A stretch of DNA of 64,000 nucleotides from Hydractinia symbiolongicarpus (lineage: Eukaryota; Cnidaria; Hydrozoa; Anthoathecata; Hydractiniidae), in contig NC_079880.1 of NCBI RefSeq assembly GCF_029227915.1, positions 7,194,001 to 7,258,000 on the forward strand, read 5' to 3'. The first letter of the stretch is position 1. Every line of letters begins with the position of its first letter. Positions 48,501 to 61,870 of the stretch are shown here, piece after piece. The position numbers and the translations under genes are program-made. The notes under the pieces are model-generated. The model had not been told where the DNA came from, made no database searches, and saw only the letters and a list, made by a program, of their open reading frames with translations.

Positions 48501-51500
48501 AGAAAAATATCGCAAAATACATGGTGGTACGAATATGTGACCCAACCATTGTAACTCAAACGGACTGTCACCCTTAGAAGGTAAATGAAATGTAGTTTTT
48601 GAAACTGTCGCTATTTCTTCAGCTCGCGATAACGGCTAGGATTGGTCCCACGGTAAAGAATGACTTATTTATCTAAATTTTTAAATGAAGCGCTACCACA
48701 GCGCCCAGTGTAATCGCTGAGATCCGCAATCATGTCAAATTAAGATGAATGTTACTTCTTAGAGTCCAATTGTCTTATTTATCGCATTCATCAGGTCACA
48801 GTCCAAAGTTAGTTCAATTAAGTCCCACATTCATTCGTTTCACTGTTAAAAGCGATGCAACCTAGTAATAACAGATAAATATCGCTAAATACATGTTGGT
48901 ACGAATATGTGACGCAACCGTTTTAACTCAAACAAACTGACACCGTTAGAAAGTCAATGAAATGCACTTTTTGAAACTGTCGCTAATTCGTCTGCGCGCA
49001 ATAACGGCTAGGATTGGTCCCCCAGTACAAAATCGCTTATTTATCTAAATTTTTAAATGAAGCGCTACCACAGCGCCCAGTGTAATCGCTGAGTTCCGGC
49101 AATCACGTCAAATTAAGAAGAATGTTATTTCTTGGAGTCCAAATGTCTCATTTATCACATTTATCAGGTCACAGTCCAAAGTTAGATCAATTAAGTCCCA
49201 CAGTAAATCGTTTCATTGTTAAAAGCGATGCAACCTAGTAATAACAGATAAATATCGCTAAATACATGTTGGTACGAATATATGTGACGCAACCGTTGTA
49301 ACTCAAACGAACTGACACTGTTAGAAAGTCAATGAAATGCACTTTTTTAAACTGTCGCTAATTCGTCAGCGCGCAATAACGGCTAGGAATGGTTCCCCAG
49401 TACAAAATGACTTATTTATCTACATTTTTAAATTAAGTGCTACCCCAGCGCTCAGTGTAATCGCTGAGTTCCGGCAATCATGTCAAATTAAAAAGAATGT
49501 GATTTCTTGGAGTCCAATTGTCTTAATTATCACATTTATAAGGTCATAGTCCAAAATCAGTTCAATTAAGTCCCACAGTCAATCGTCTCACTGTTAAAAG
49601 CGATGCAACTTAGTAATATCGGTAACAATCACTAAATACATGTTGGTACGAATATGTGACGCAAGTGTTGTAATTGAAACGGTCTGATAAAGTTAGAAAA
49701 TCAATGAAATGTAGTATTTGAAACTGTCTCTATTTCTTCAGCGCGCGCTAAGGGCTAGGATTGGTCCCACAATAAAAATTGACTTATTTATCTGAATTTT
49801 TAAATGAAGCGCTTCCACAGTCCCCAGTGTAATCGCTGAGTTCCGGCAATCATGTCAAATTAAGATGAATGTAACTTCTTAGAGTCCAATTGTCCTATTT
49901 ATCACATTCATCATGTCACAGTCCAAAGTTAGTTCAATTAAGTCCCACATTCATTCGTTTCACTGTTAAAAGCGATGCAACCTAGTAATAACAGATAAAT
50001 ATCGCTAAATACATGTTGGTACGAATATATGTGACGCAACCGTTGTAACTGAAGCGGATTGATACCGTTAGAAAGTCAATGAAATGTAGTTCTTGAAAGT
50101 GCGCTATTTTTTCAGTGCGCGATAACGGCTATGATTGGTTCCACAGTAAAGATGACTTATTTATCTACATTTTTAAATGAAGCGCTACCACAGCGCCCAA
50201 TGTAATTGCTGAGGTCCGGCAATCACGTCAAATTAAGAAGAATGTTATTTCTTGGAGTCCAATTGTCTCATTTCTCACATTTATCAGGTCACAGTCCAAA
50301 GTTAGTTCAATTAAGTCCCACAGTCAATCGTTTCATTGTTAAAACCGATGCAATCTAGTAATATCAGAAAAATATGGCAAAATACATGTTGGTACGAATA
50401 TGTGACCCAACCATTTTAACTCAAACGGACTAACACCCTTAGAAAGTAAATGAAATGTAGTTTTTGAAACTGTTGCTATTTCTTCAGCTCGCGATAACGG
50501 CTAGGAGTGGTCCCACGGTAAAAATGACTTATTTATCTAAATTTTTATATGAAGCGCTACCACATCGCCCAGTGTAATCGCTGAGTTCCGCAATCATGGC
50601 AAATTAAGATGAATGTTACTTCTTAGAGTTCAATTGTCTTATTTATCACATTCATCAGGTCACAGTCCAAAGTTAGTTCAACTAAGTCCAACATTCATTC
50701 GTTTTACTGTTAAAAGCGATGCAACCTAGTAATAACAGATAAATATCGCTAAATACATGTTGGTACGAATATGTGACGCAACCGTTGTAACTCAAACGAA
50801 CTGACACCGTTAGAAAGTCAATGAAATGCACTTTTTTAAACTGTCGCTAATTCTTCAGCGCGCAATAACGGCTAGGATTGGTTCCCCAGTACAAAATGAC
50901 TTATTTATCTACATTTTTAAATTAAGTGCTACCCCAGCGCTCAGTGTAATTGCTGAGTTCCGGCAATCATATCAAATTAAGAAGAATGTGATTTCTTGGA
51001 GACCAATTGTCTCAATTATCATATTTATAAGGTCATTGTCCAAAATCAGTTCAATTAAGTCCCACAGTCAATCGTCTCACTGTTAAAAGCGATACAACTT
51101 AGTAATATCGGTAACAATCACTAAATACATGTTGGTACGAATATGTGACGCAAGTGTTGTAGTTGAAACGGTCTGATACCGTTAGAAAATCAATGAAATG
51201 TAGTATTTGAAACTGTCTCTATTTCTTCAGCGCGCGCTAAGGGCTAGGATTGGTCCCACAATAAAAATTGACTTATTTATCTAAATTTTTAAATGAAGCG
51301 CTACCACAGCGCCCAGTGTAATCGCTGACTTCCGGCAATCATGTGAAATTAAGAAGAATGTTATTTCTTGGAGTCACATTGTCTCACTTATAACATTTAT
51401 AAGGTCACAGTCCAAAATCAGTTCAATTAAGTCCCACAGTCAATCGTTTCACTGTTAAAAGCGATGCAACCTAGTAATATCAGAAGAATATCGCTAATAC

Positions 51501-52859
51501 GAATATGTGACCCAACCGTTGTAACTCAAACGGACTGACACCCTTAGAAGGTAAATGAAATGTAGTTTTTGAAACTGTCGCCATTTCTTCAGCGCACGAT
51601 AACGGCTAGGATTGGTCCCACGGTAAAAATGACTTATTTATCTAAATTTTTATATGAAGCGCTACCACATCGCCCAGTGTAATCGCTGAGTTCTGCAATC
51701 ATGTCAAATTAAGATGAATGTTACTTCTTAGAGTTCAATTGTCTTATTCATCACATTCATCAGGACACAGTCCAAAGTTAGTTCAACTGAATCCCACATT
51801 CATTCGTTTTTCTGTTAAAAGCGATGCAACCTAGTAATAACAGATAAATATCGCTAAATACATGTTGGTACGAATATGTGACGCAACCGTTGTAACTCAA
51901 ACGAACTGACACCGTTAGAAAGTCAATGAATTGCACTTATTTAAACTGTCGCTAATTCGTCAGCGCGCAATAACGGCTAGGATTGGTTCCCCAGTACAAA
52001 ATGACTTATTTATCTACATTTTTAAATTAAGTGCTACCCCAGCGCTCAGTGTAATCGCTGAATTCCGGCAATCATGTCAAATTAAGAAGAATGTGATTTC
52101 TTGGAGTCCAATTGTCTCAATTATCACATTTATAAGGTCATAGTCCAAAATCAGTTCAAGTAAGTCCCACAGTCAATCGTTTCACTGTTAAAAGCGATGC
52201 AACCTAGTAATATGAAAAAAATATCGCTAAATGCATGTTGGTACGAATATGTGACGCAACCGTTGTAACTGAAGCGGATTGATACCGTTAGAAAGTCAAT
52301 GAAATGTAGTTTTTGAAACTGTCGCCATTTCTTCAGCGCACGATAACGGCTAGGATTGGTCTCACAGTAAAAATGACTTATTTATTTAAATTTTCAAATG
52401 AAGCGCTACCACAGCGCCCAGTGTAATCGCTGAGTTCCGGCAATCACGTCAAATTAAGAAGAATGTTATTTCTTGGAGTCCAAATGTCTCATTTATCACA
52501 TTTATCAGGTCACAGTCCAAAGGTAGTTCAATTAAGTCCTACAGTAAATCGTTTCATTGTTAAAAGCGATGCAACCTAGTAATATCAGAAGAATATCGCT
52601 AATTCGAATATGTGACCCAACCGTTGTAACTCAAACGGACTGACACCCTTAGAAGGTAAATAAAATGTAGTTTTTGAAACTGTCGCCATTTCTTCAGCGC
52701 ACGATAACGGCTAGGATTGGTCTCACAGTAAAAATGACTTATTTATTTAAATTTTCAAATGAAGCGCTACCACAGCGCCCAGTGTAATCGCTGAGTTCCG
52801 GCAATCACGTCAAATTAAAAAGAATGTTATTTCGTGGAGTCCAAATGTCTCATTTATCA

Positions 52860-55800
52860 CATTTATCAGGTCACAGTCCAAAGGTAGTTCAATTAAGTTC
52901 TACAGTAAATCGTTTCATTGTTAAAAGCGATGCAACCTAGTAATATCAGAAGAATATCGCTAATACGAATATGTGACCCAACCGTTGTAACTCAAACGGA
53001 CTGACACCGTTAGAAAGTCAATGAAATGTAGTTTTTAAAACTGTCGCTATTTCTTCAGCGCGCGATAAGGGCTAGGATTGGTCCCACGGTAAAGAATGAC
53101 TTATTTATCTAAATTTTAAATGAAGCGCTACCACAGCGCCCAGTGTAAACGCTGAGTTCCGGCAATCATGTCACATTAAGATGAATGTTACTTCTTAGAG
53201 TCCAATTGTCTTATTTATCACATTCATCAGGTCACAGTCCAAAGTTAGTTCAATTAAGTCCCACATTCATTCGTTTCACTGTTAAAAGCGATGCAACTTA
53301 GTAATAACAGATAAATATCGCTAAATACATGTTGGTACGAATATGTGACGCAACCGTTGTAACTCAAACGAACTGACACCGTTAGAAGGTAAATGAAATG
53401 TAGTTTTTGAAACTGTCGCTATTTCTTCAGCTCGCGATAACGGCTAGGATTGGTCCCACGGTAAAGAATGACTTATTTATCTAAATTTTTAAATGAAGCG
53501 TAAACCCAGTGTAATCGCTGAGTTCCGGCAATCATGTCAAATTAAGAAGAATGTGATTTCTTGGAGTCCAATTGTCTCAATTATCACATTTATAAGGTCA
53601 TAGTCCAAAATCAGTTCAATTAAGTCCCACAGTCAATCGTTTCACTGTTAAAAGCGATACAACTTAGTAATATCGGTAACAATCACTAAATACATGTTGG
53701 TACGAATATGTGACGCAACTGTTGTAGTTGAAACGGACTGATACCGTTAGAAAATCAATGAAATGTAGTATTTGAAACTGTCTCTATTTCTTCAGCGCGC
53801 GCTAAGGGCTAGGATTGGTCCCACAATAAAAATTGACTTACTTATCTAAATTTTTAAATGAAGCGCTACCACAGCGCCCAGTGTAATCGCTGACTTCCGG
53901 CAATCATGTCAAATTAAGAAGAATGTTACTTCTTGAAGTCAAATTTTCTCACTTATAACATTTATAATGTCACAGTCCAAAATCAGTTCAATTAAGTCCC
54001 ACAGTCAATCGTTTCACTGTTAAAAGCGATGCAACCTAGTACTGTGAAAAAAAATATCGCTAAATACATGTTGGTACGAATATGTGACGCAACCGTTGTA
54101 ACTGAAGCGGATTGATACCGTTAGAAAGTCAATGAAATGTAGTTTTTGAAACTGTCGCCATTTCTTCAGCGCACGATAACGGCTAGGATTGGTCTCACAG
54201 TAAAAATGACTTATTTATTTAAATTTTCAAATGAAGTGCTACCACAGCGCCCAGAGTAATCGCTGAGTTCCGGCAATCACGTCAAATTAAGAAGAATGTT
54301 ATTTTTTGGAGTCCAAATGTCTCATTTATCACATTTATCAGGTCGCAGTCCAAAGTTAGTTCAACTAAGTCCCACAGTAAGTCGTTTCATTGTTAAAAGC
54401 GATGCAACCTAGTAATATCAGAAGAATATCGCTAATACGAATATGTGACGCAACTGTTGTAGTTGAAACAGACTGATACCGTTAGAAAATCAATGAAATG
54501 TAGTATTTGAAACTGTCTCTATTTCTTCAGCGCGCGCTAAGGGCTAGGATTGGTCCCACAATAAAAATTGACTTACTTATCTAAATTTTTAAATGAAGCG
54601 CTACCACAGCGCCCAGTGTAATCGCTGAGTTCCGGCAATCATGTCAAATTAAGAACAATGTTATTTCTTGGAGTCCAATTGTCTCAATTATCACATTTAT
54701 AAGGTCATAGTCCAAAATCAGTTCAATTAAGTCCCACAGTCAATCGTTTCACTGTTAAAAGCGATACAACTTAGTAATATCGGTAACAATCAATAAATAC
54801 ATGTTGGTACGAATATGTGACGCAACTGTTGTAGTTGAAACGGACTGATACCGTTAGAAAGTCAATGAAATGTAGTTTTTGAAACTGTCGCTATTTCTAC
54901 AGCGCGTGATAACGGCAAGGATTGGTCCCACGGTAAAGAATGACTTATTTATCTAAATGTTTAAATGAAGCGCTACCACAGCGCCCAGTGTAATCGCTGA
55001 GTTCCGGCAATCATGTCAAATTAAGATGAATGTTACTTCTTAGAGTCCAATTGTCTCATTAATCACATTCATCAGGTCACAGTCCAAAGTTAGTTCAATT
55101 AAGTCCCACATTCAATCGTTTCACTGTTAAAAGCGATGCAACCTAGTAATAACAGATAAATATCGCTAAATACTTGTTGGTACGAATATGTGACGCAACC
55201 GTTGTAACTCAAACGAACTGACACCGTTAAAAAGTCAATGAAATGCACTTTTTGAAACTGTCTCTATTTCTTCAGCGCGCGCTACGGTCTAGGATTGGTC
55301 CCACAATAAAAATTGACTTATTTATCTAAATTTTTAAATGAAGCGCTACCACAGCGCCCAGTGTAATCGCTGACTTCCGGCAATCATGTCAAATTAAGAA
55401 GAATGTTATTTCTTGGAGTCCAATTGTCTCACTTATAACATTTATAATGTCACAGTCCAAAATCAGTTCAATTAAGTCCCACATTTAATCGTTTCACTGT
55501 TAAAAGCGATGCAACCTAGTAATATGAAAAAAATATCGCTAAATACATGTTTGTACGAATATGTGACGCAACCGTTGTAACTGAAGCGGATGGATACCGT
55601 TAGAAAGTCAATGAAATGTAGTTTTTGAAACTTCGCCATTTCTTCAGCGCGCGATGACGGCTAGGATTGGTCTCACAGTAGAAATGACTTATTTATCGAC
55701 ATTTTTAAATGAAGCGCTACCGCAGCGCCCAGTGTAATCGCTGAGTTTCAGCAATCATGTTAAATTAAGATGAATGTTACTTCTTAGAGCCCAATTGTCT

Positions 55801-57300
55801 TATTTATCACATTCATCAGTTCACAGTCTAAAGTTAGGTCAACTAATTCCCACATTCATTCGTTTCACTGTTAAAAGCGATGCAACCTAGTAATAACAGA
55901 TAAGTATCGCTAAATACATGTTGGTACTAATATGTGACGCAACCGTTGTAACTCAAACGAACTGACACCGTTAGAAAGTCAATGAAATGCACTTTTTGAA
56001 ACTGTCGCTAATTCGTCAGCGCGCAATAACGGCTAGGATTGGTCCACCAGTACAAAATGACTTATTTATCTACATTTTTAAGTTAAGTGCTACCCCAGCG
56101 CTCAGTGTAATCGCTGAGTTCCGGCAATCATGTCAAATTAAGAACAATGTTATTTCTTGGAGTCCAATTGTCTCAATTATCACATTTATAAGGTCATAGT
56201 CCAAAATCAGTTCAATTAAGTCCCACAGTCAATCGTTTCACTGTTAAAAGCGTTACAACTTAGTAATATCGGTAACAATCAATAAATACATGTTGGTACG
56301 AATATGTGACGCAACTGTTGTAGTTGAAACGGACTGATACCGTTAGAAAGTCAATGAAATGTAGTTTTTGAAACTGTCACTATTTCTACAGCGCGTGATA
56401 ACGGCAAGGATTGGTCCCACGGTAAAGAATGACTTATTTATCTAAATGTTTAAATGAAGCGCTACCACAGCGCCCAGTGTAATCGCTGAGTTCCGGCAAT
56501 CATGTCAAATTAAGATGAATGTTACTTCTTTGAGTCCAATTGTCTCATTAATCACATTCATCAGGTCACAGTCCAAAGTTAGTTCAATTAAGTCCCACAT
56601 TCAATCGTTTCACTGTTAAAAGCGATGCAACCTAGTAATAACAGATAAATATCGCTAAATACATGTTGGTACGAATATATGTAACGCAACCGTTGTAACT
56701 GAAGCGGATTGATACCGTTAGAAAGTCAATGAAATGTAGTTCTTGAAAGTGCGCTATTTCTTCAGTGCGCGATAACGGCTATGATTGGTCCCACAGTAAA
56801 GATGACTTATTTATCGACATTTTAAAATGAAGCGCTACCTCAGCGCCCAATGTAATCGCTGAGTTCCGGTAATCACGTCAAATTAAGAAGAATGTTATTT
56901 CTTGGAGTCCAATTGTCTCATTAATCACATTCATCAGGTCACAGTCAAAAGTTAGTTCAATTAAGTCCCACATTCAATGGTTTCACTGTTAAAAGCGATG
57001 CAACCTAGTAATAACAGATAAATATTGCTAAATACATGTTGGTACGAATATATGTGACGCAACCGTTGTAACTGAAGCGGATTGATACCGTTAGAAAGTC
57101 AATGAAATGTAGTTCTTGAAAGTGCGCTATTTCTTCAGTGCGCGATAACGGCTATGATTGGTCCCACAGTAAAGATGACTTATTTATCTACATTTTTAAA
57201 TGAAGCGCTACCACAGCGCCCAGTGTAATCGCTGAGGTCCGGCAATCACGTCAAATTAAGAAGAATGTTATTTCTTTGAGTCCAATTGTCTCATTTCTCA
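52860..57300 (-). repeat. 4441-bp dodecameric higher-order repeat, copy A
   Basis: Twelve monomers. Markers recur at exactly +4441: aattaagttctacag at 52891 recurs at 57332, the dyad-loss variant gaagcgtaaacccag at 53495 recurs at 57936, and actgtgaaaaaaaa at 54041 recurs at 58482. The copy mixes the 11-bp deletion, dyad-loss, extra-TA and taatatcggtaacaatcac subtypes in a fixed order. Confidence 0.85.
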
Positions 57301-60300
57301 CATTTATCAGGTCACAGTCCAAAGGTAGTTCAATTAAGTTCTACAGTAAATCGTTTCATTGTTAAAAGTGATGCAACCTAGTAATATCAGAAGAATATCG
57401 CTAATACGAATATGTGACCCAACCGTTGTAACTCAAACGGACTGACACCGTTAGAAAGTCAATGAAATGTAGTTTTTAAAACTGTCGCTATTTCTTCAGC
57501 GCGCGATAAGGGCTAGGATTGGTCCCACGGTAAAGAATGACTTATTTATCTAAATTTTAAATGAAGCGCTACCACAGCGCCCAGTGTAAACGCTGAGTTC
57601 CGGCAATCATGTCAAATTAAGATGAATGTTACTTCTTAGAGTCCAATTGTCTTATTTATCACATTCATCAGGTCACAGTCCAAAGTTAGTTCAATTAAGT
57701 CCCACATTCATTCGTTTCACTGTTAAAAGCGATGCAACCTAGTAATAACAGATAAATATCGCTAAATACATGTTGGTACGAATATGTGACGCAACCGTTG
57801 TAACTCAAACGAACTGACACCGTTAGAAGGTAAATGAAATGTAGTTTTTGAAACTGTCGCTATTTCTTCAGCTGGCGATAACGGCTAGGATTGGTCCCAC
57901 GGTAAAGAATGACTTATTTATCTAAATTTTTAAATGAAGCGTAAACCCAGTGTAATCGCTGAGTTCCGGCAATCATGTCAAATTAAGAAGAATGTGATTT
58001 CTTGGAGTCCAATTGTCTCAATTATCACATTTATAAGGTCATAGTCCAAAATCAGTTCAATTAAGTCCCACAGTCAATCGTTTCACTGTTAAAAGCGATA
58101 CAACTTAGTAATATCGGTAACAATCACTAAATACATGTTGGTACGAATATGTGACGCAACTGTTGTAGTTGAAACGGACTGATACCGTTAGAAAATCAAT
58201 GAAATGTAGTATTTGAAACTGTCTCTATTTCTTCAGCGCGCGCTAAGGGCTAGGATTGGTCCCACAATAAAAATTGACTTACTTATCTAAATTTTTAAAT
58301 GAAGCGCTACCTTAGCGCCCAGTGTAATCGCTGACTTCCGGCAATCATGTCAAATTAAGAAGAATGTTACTTCTTGGAGTCAAATTTTCTCACTTATAAC
58401 ATTTATAAGGTCACAGTCCAAAATCAGTTCAATTAAGTCCCACAGTCAATCGTTTCACTGTTAAAAGCGATGCAACCTAGTACTGTGAAAAAAAATATCG
58501 CTAAATACATGTTGGTACGAATATGTGACGCAACCGTTGTAACTGAAGCGGATTGATACCGTTAGAAAGTCAATGAAATGTAGTTTTTGAAACTGTCTCT
58601 ATTTCTACAGCGCGTGATAACGGCAAGGATTGGTCCCACGGTAAAGAATGACTTATTTATCTAAATGTTTAAATGAAGCGCTACCACAGCGCCCAGTGTA
58701 ATCGCTGAGTTCCGGCAATCATGTCAAATTAAGATGAATGTTACTTCTTAGAGTCCATTTGTCTCATTAATCACATTCATCAGGTCACAGTCCAAAGTTA
58801 GTTCAATTAAGTCCCACATTCAATCGTTTCACTGTTAAAAGCGATGCAACCTAGTAATAACAGATAAATATCGCTAAATACATGTTGGTACGAATATGTG
58901 ACGCAACCGTTGTAACTCAAACGAACTGACACCGTTAAAAAGTCAATGAAATGCACTTTTTGAAACTGTCTCTATTTCTTCAGCGCGCGCTACGGTCTAG
59001 GATTGGTCCCACAATAAAAATTGACTTATTTATCTAAATTTTTAAATGAAGCGCTACCACAGCGCCCAGTGTAATCGCTGACTTCCGGCAATCATGTCAA
59101 ATTAAGAAGAATGTTATTTCTTGGAGTCCAATTGTCTCACTTATAACATTTATAAGGTCACAGTCCAAAATTAGTTCAATTAAGTCCCACATTTAATCGT
59201 TTCACTGTTAAAAGCGATGCAACCTAGTAATATGAAAAAAATATCGCTAAATACATGTTTGTACGAATATGTGACGCAACCGTTGTAACTGAAGCGGATG
59301 GATACCGTTAGAAAGTCAATGAAATGTAGTTTTTGAAACTTCGCCATTTCTTCAGCGCGCGATGACGGCTAGGATTGGTCTCACAGTAAAAATGACTTAT
59401 TTATCGACATTTTTAAATGAAGCGCTACCGCAGCGCCCAGTGTAATCGCTGAGTTTCAGCAATCATGTCAAATTAAGATGAATGTTACTTCTTAGAGCCC
59501 AATTGTCTTATTTATCACAATCATCAGGTCACAGTCTAAAGTTAGGTCAACTAATTCCCACATTCATTCGTTTCACTGTTAAAAGCGATGCAACCTAGTA
59601 ATAACAGATAAGTATCGCTAAGTACATGTTGGTACTAATATGTGACGCAACCGTTGTAACTCAAACGAACTGACACCGTTAGAAAGTCAATGAAATGCAC
59701 TTTTTGAAACTGTCGCTAATTCGTCAGCGCGCAATAACGGCTAGGATTGGTCCCACGGTAAAGAATGACTTATTTATCTAAATTTTTAAATGAAGCGTAA
59801 ACCCAGTGTAATCGCTGAGTTCCGGCAATCATGTCAAATTAAGAAGAATGTGATTTCTTGGAGTCCAATTGTCTCAATTATCACATTTATAAGGTCATAG
59901 TCCAAAATCAGTTCAATTAAGTCCCACAGTCAATCGTTTCACTGTTAAAAGCGATACAACTTAGTAATATCGGTAACAATCACTAAATACATGTTGGTAC
60001 GAATATGTGACGCAACTGTTGTAGTTGAAACGGACTGATACCGTTAGAAAATCAATGAAATGTAGTATTTGAAACTGTCTCTATTTCTTCAGCGCGCGCT
60101 AAGGGCTAGGATTGGTCCCACAATAAAAATTGACTTACTTATCTAAATTTTTAAATGAAGTGCTACCACAGCGCCCAGAGTAATCGCTGAGTTCCGGCAA
60201 TCACGTCAAATTAAGAAGAATGTTATTTCTTGGAGTCCAAATGTCACATTTATCACATTTATAAGGTCACAGTCCAAAATCAGTTCAATTAAGTCCCACA

Positions 60301-61870
60301 GTCAATCGTTTCACTGTTAAAAGCGATGCAACCTAGTAATAACAGATAAATATCGCTAAATACATGTTGGTACGAATATGTGACGCAACCGTTGTAACTC
60401 AAACGAACTGACACCGTTAGAAGGTAAATGAAATGTAGTTTTTGAAACTGTCGCTATTTCTTCAGCTCGCGATAACGGCTAGGATTGGTCCCACGGTAAA
60501 GAATGACTTATTTATCTAAATTTTTAAATGAAGCGTAAACCCAGTGTAACCGCTGAGTTCCGGCAATCATGTCAAATTAAGAAGAATGTGATTTCTTGGA
60601 GTCCAATTGTCTCAATTATCACATTTATAAGGTCATAGTCAAAAATCAGTTCAATTAAGTCCCACAGTCAATCGTTTCACTGTTAAAAGCGATACAACTT
60701 AGTAATATCGGTAACAATCACTAAATACATGTTGGTACGAATATGTGACGCAACTGTTGTAGTTGAAACGGACTGATACCGTTAAAAAGTCAATGAAATG
60801 CACTTTTTGAAACTGTCTCTATTTCTTCAGCGCGCGCTACGGTCTAGGATTGGTCCCACAATAAAAATTGACTTATTTATCTAAATTTTTAAATGAAGCG
60901 CTACCACAGCGCCCAGTGTAATCGCTGACTTCCGGCAATCATGTCAAATTAAGAAGAATGTTATTTCTTGGAGTCCAATTGTCTCACTTATAACATTTAT
61001 AAGGTCACAGTCCAAAATCAGTTCAATTAAGTCCCACATTTAATCGTTTCACTGTTAAAAGCGATGCAACCTAGTAATATGAAAAAAATATCGCTAAATA
61101 CATGTTTGTACGAATATGTGACGCAACCGTTGTAACTGAAGCGGATTGATACCGTTAGAAAGTCAATGAAATGTAGTTTTTGAAACTGTCGCCATTTCTT
61201 CAGCGCACGATAACGGCTAGGATTGGTCTCACAGTAAAAATGACTTATTTATTGACATTTTTACATGAAGCGCTACCGCAGCGCCCAGTGTAATCGCTGA
61301 GTTTCGGCAATCATGTCAAATTAAGATGAATGTTACTTCTTAGAGCCCAATTGTCTTATTTATCACATTCATCAGGTCACAGTCCAAAGTTAGGTCAATT
61401 AAGTCCCGCAGTCAATCGTTTCACTGATAAAAGCGATACAACTTAGTAATATCGGTAACAATCACTAAATACATGTTGGTACGAATATGTGACGCAACTG
61501 TTGTAGTTGAAACGGACTGATACCGTAAGAAAGTCAATGAAATGTAGTTTTTGAAACTGTCGCTATTTCTACAGCGCGTGATAACGGCAAGGATTGATCC
61601 CACGGTAAAGAATGACTTATTTATCTAAATGTTTAAATGAAGCGCTACCACAGCGCCCAGTGTAATCGCTGAGTTCCGGCAATCATGTCAAATTAAGATG
61701 AATGTTACTTCTTAGAGTCCAATTGTCTCATTAATCACATTCATCAGGTCACAGTCCAAAGTTAGTGCAATTAAGTCCCACATTCAATCGTTTCACTGTT
61801 AAAGGCGATGCAACCTAGTAATAACAGATAAATATCGCTAAATACATGTTGGTACGAATATATGTAACGC
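57301..61870 (-). repeat. 4441-bp higher-order repeat, copy B, rearranged
   Basis: Tracks copy A at +4441 to about 58590, then at +3708 (gcgtgataacggcaagg at 54904 recurs at 58612; ggtactaatatg at 55923 recurs at 59631). Copy B therefore lacks about 733 bp, two monomers, present in copy A near 54150-54890. At about 59745 it jumps back to sequence like 53450, repeats parts of that segment twice (dyad-loss marker at 59792 and 60530), then rejoins sequence like 55228 at about 60780. By 61860 the offset to copy A is 5183 (gtaacgcaaccg at 56681 and 61864). Confidence 0.75.

Noticed and set aside
5388-56199. Recurrent open frames of 60-88 codons in the satellite, for example at 5388-5654, 27772-27984, 42276-42488 and 55987-56199
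   Set aside because: They repeat only because the monomer repeats. Two different frames are used in different subtypes after a one-base change in a T run, lengths vary with chance stops, and no domain or selection pattern is visible. They are not treated as genes.
61421-61603. Minus-strand open frame of 60 codons in arm R
   Set aside because: Sits wholly within one satellite monomer and has no recognisable domain.
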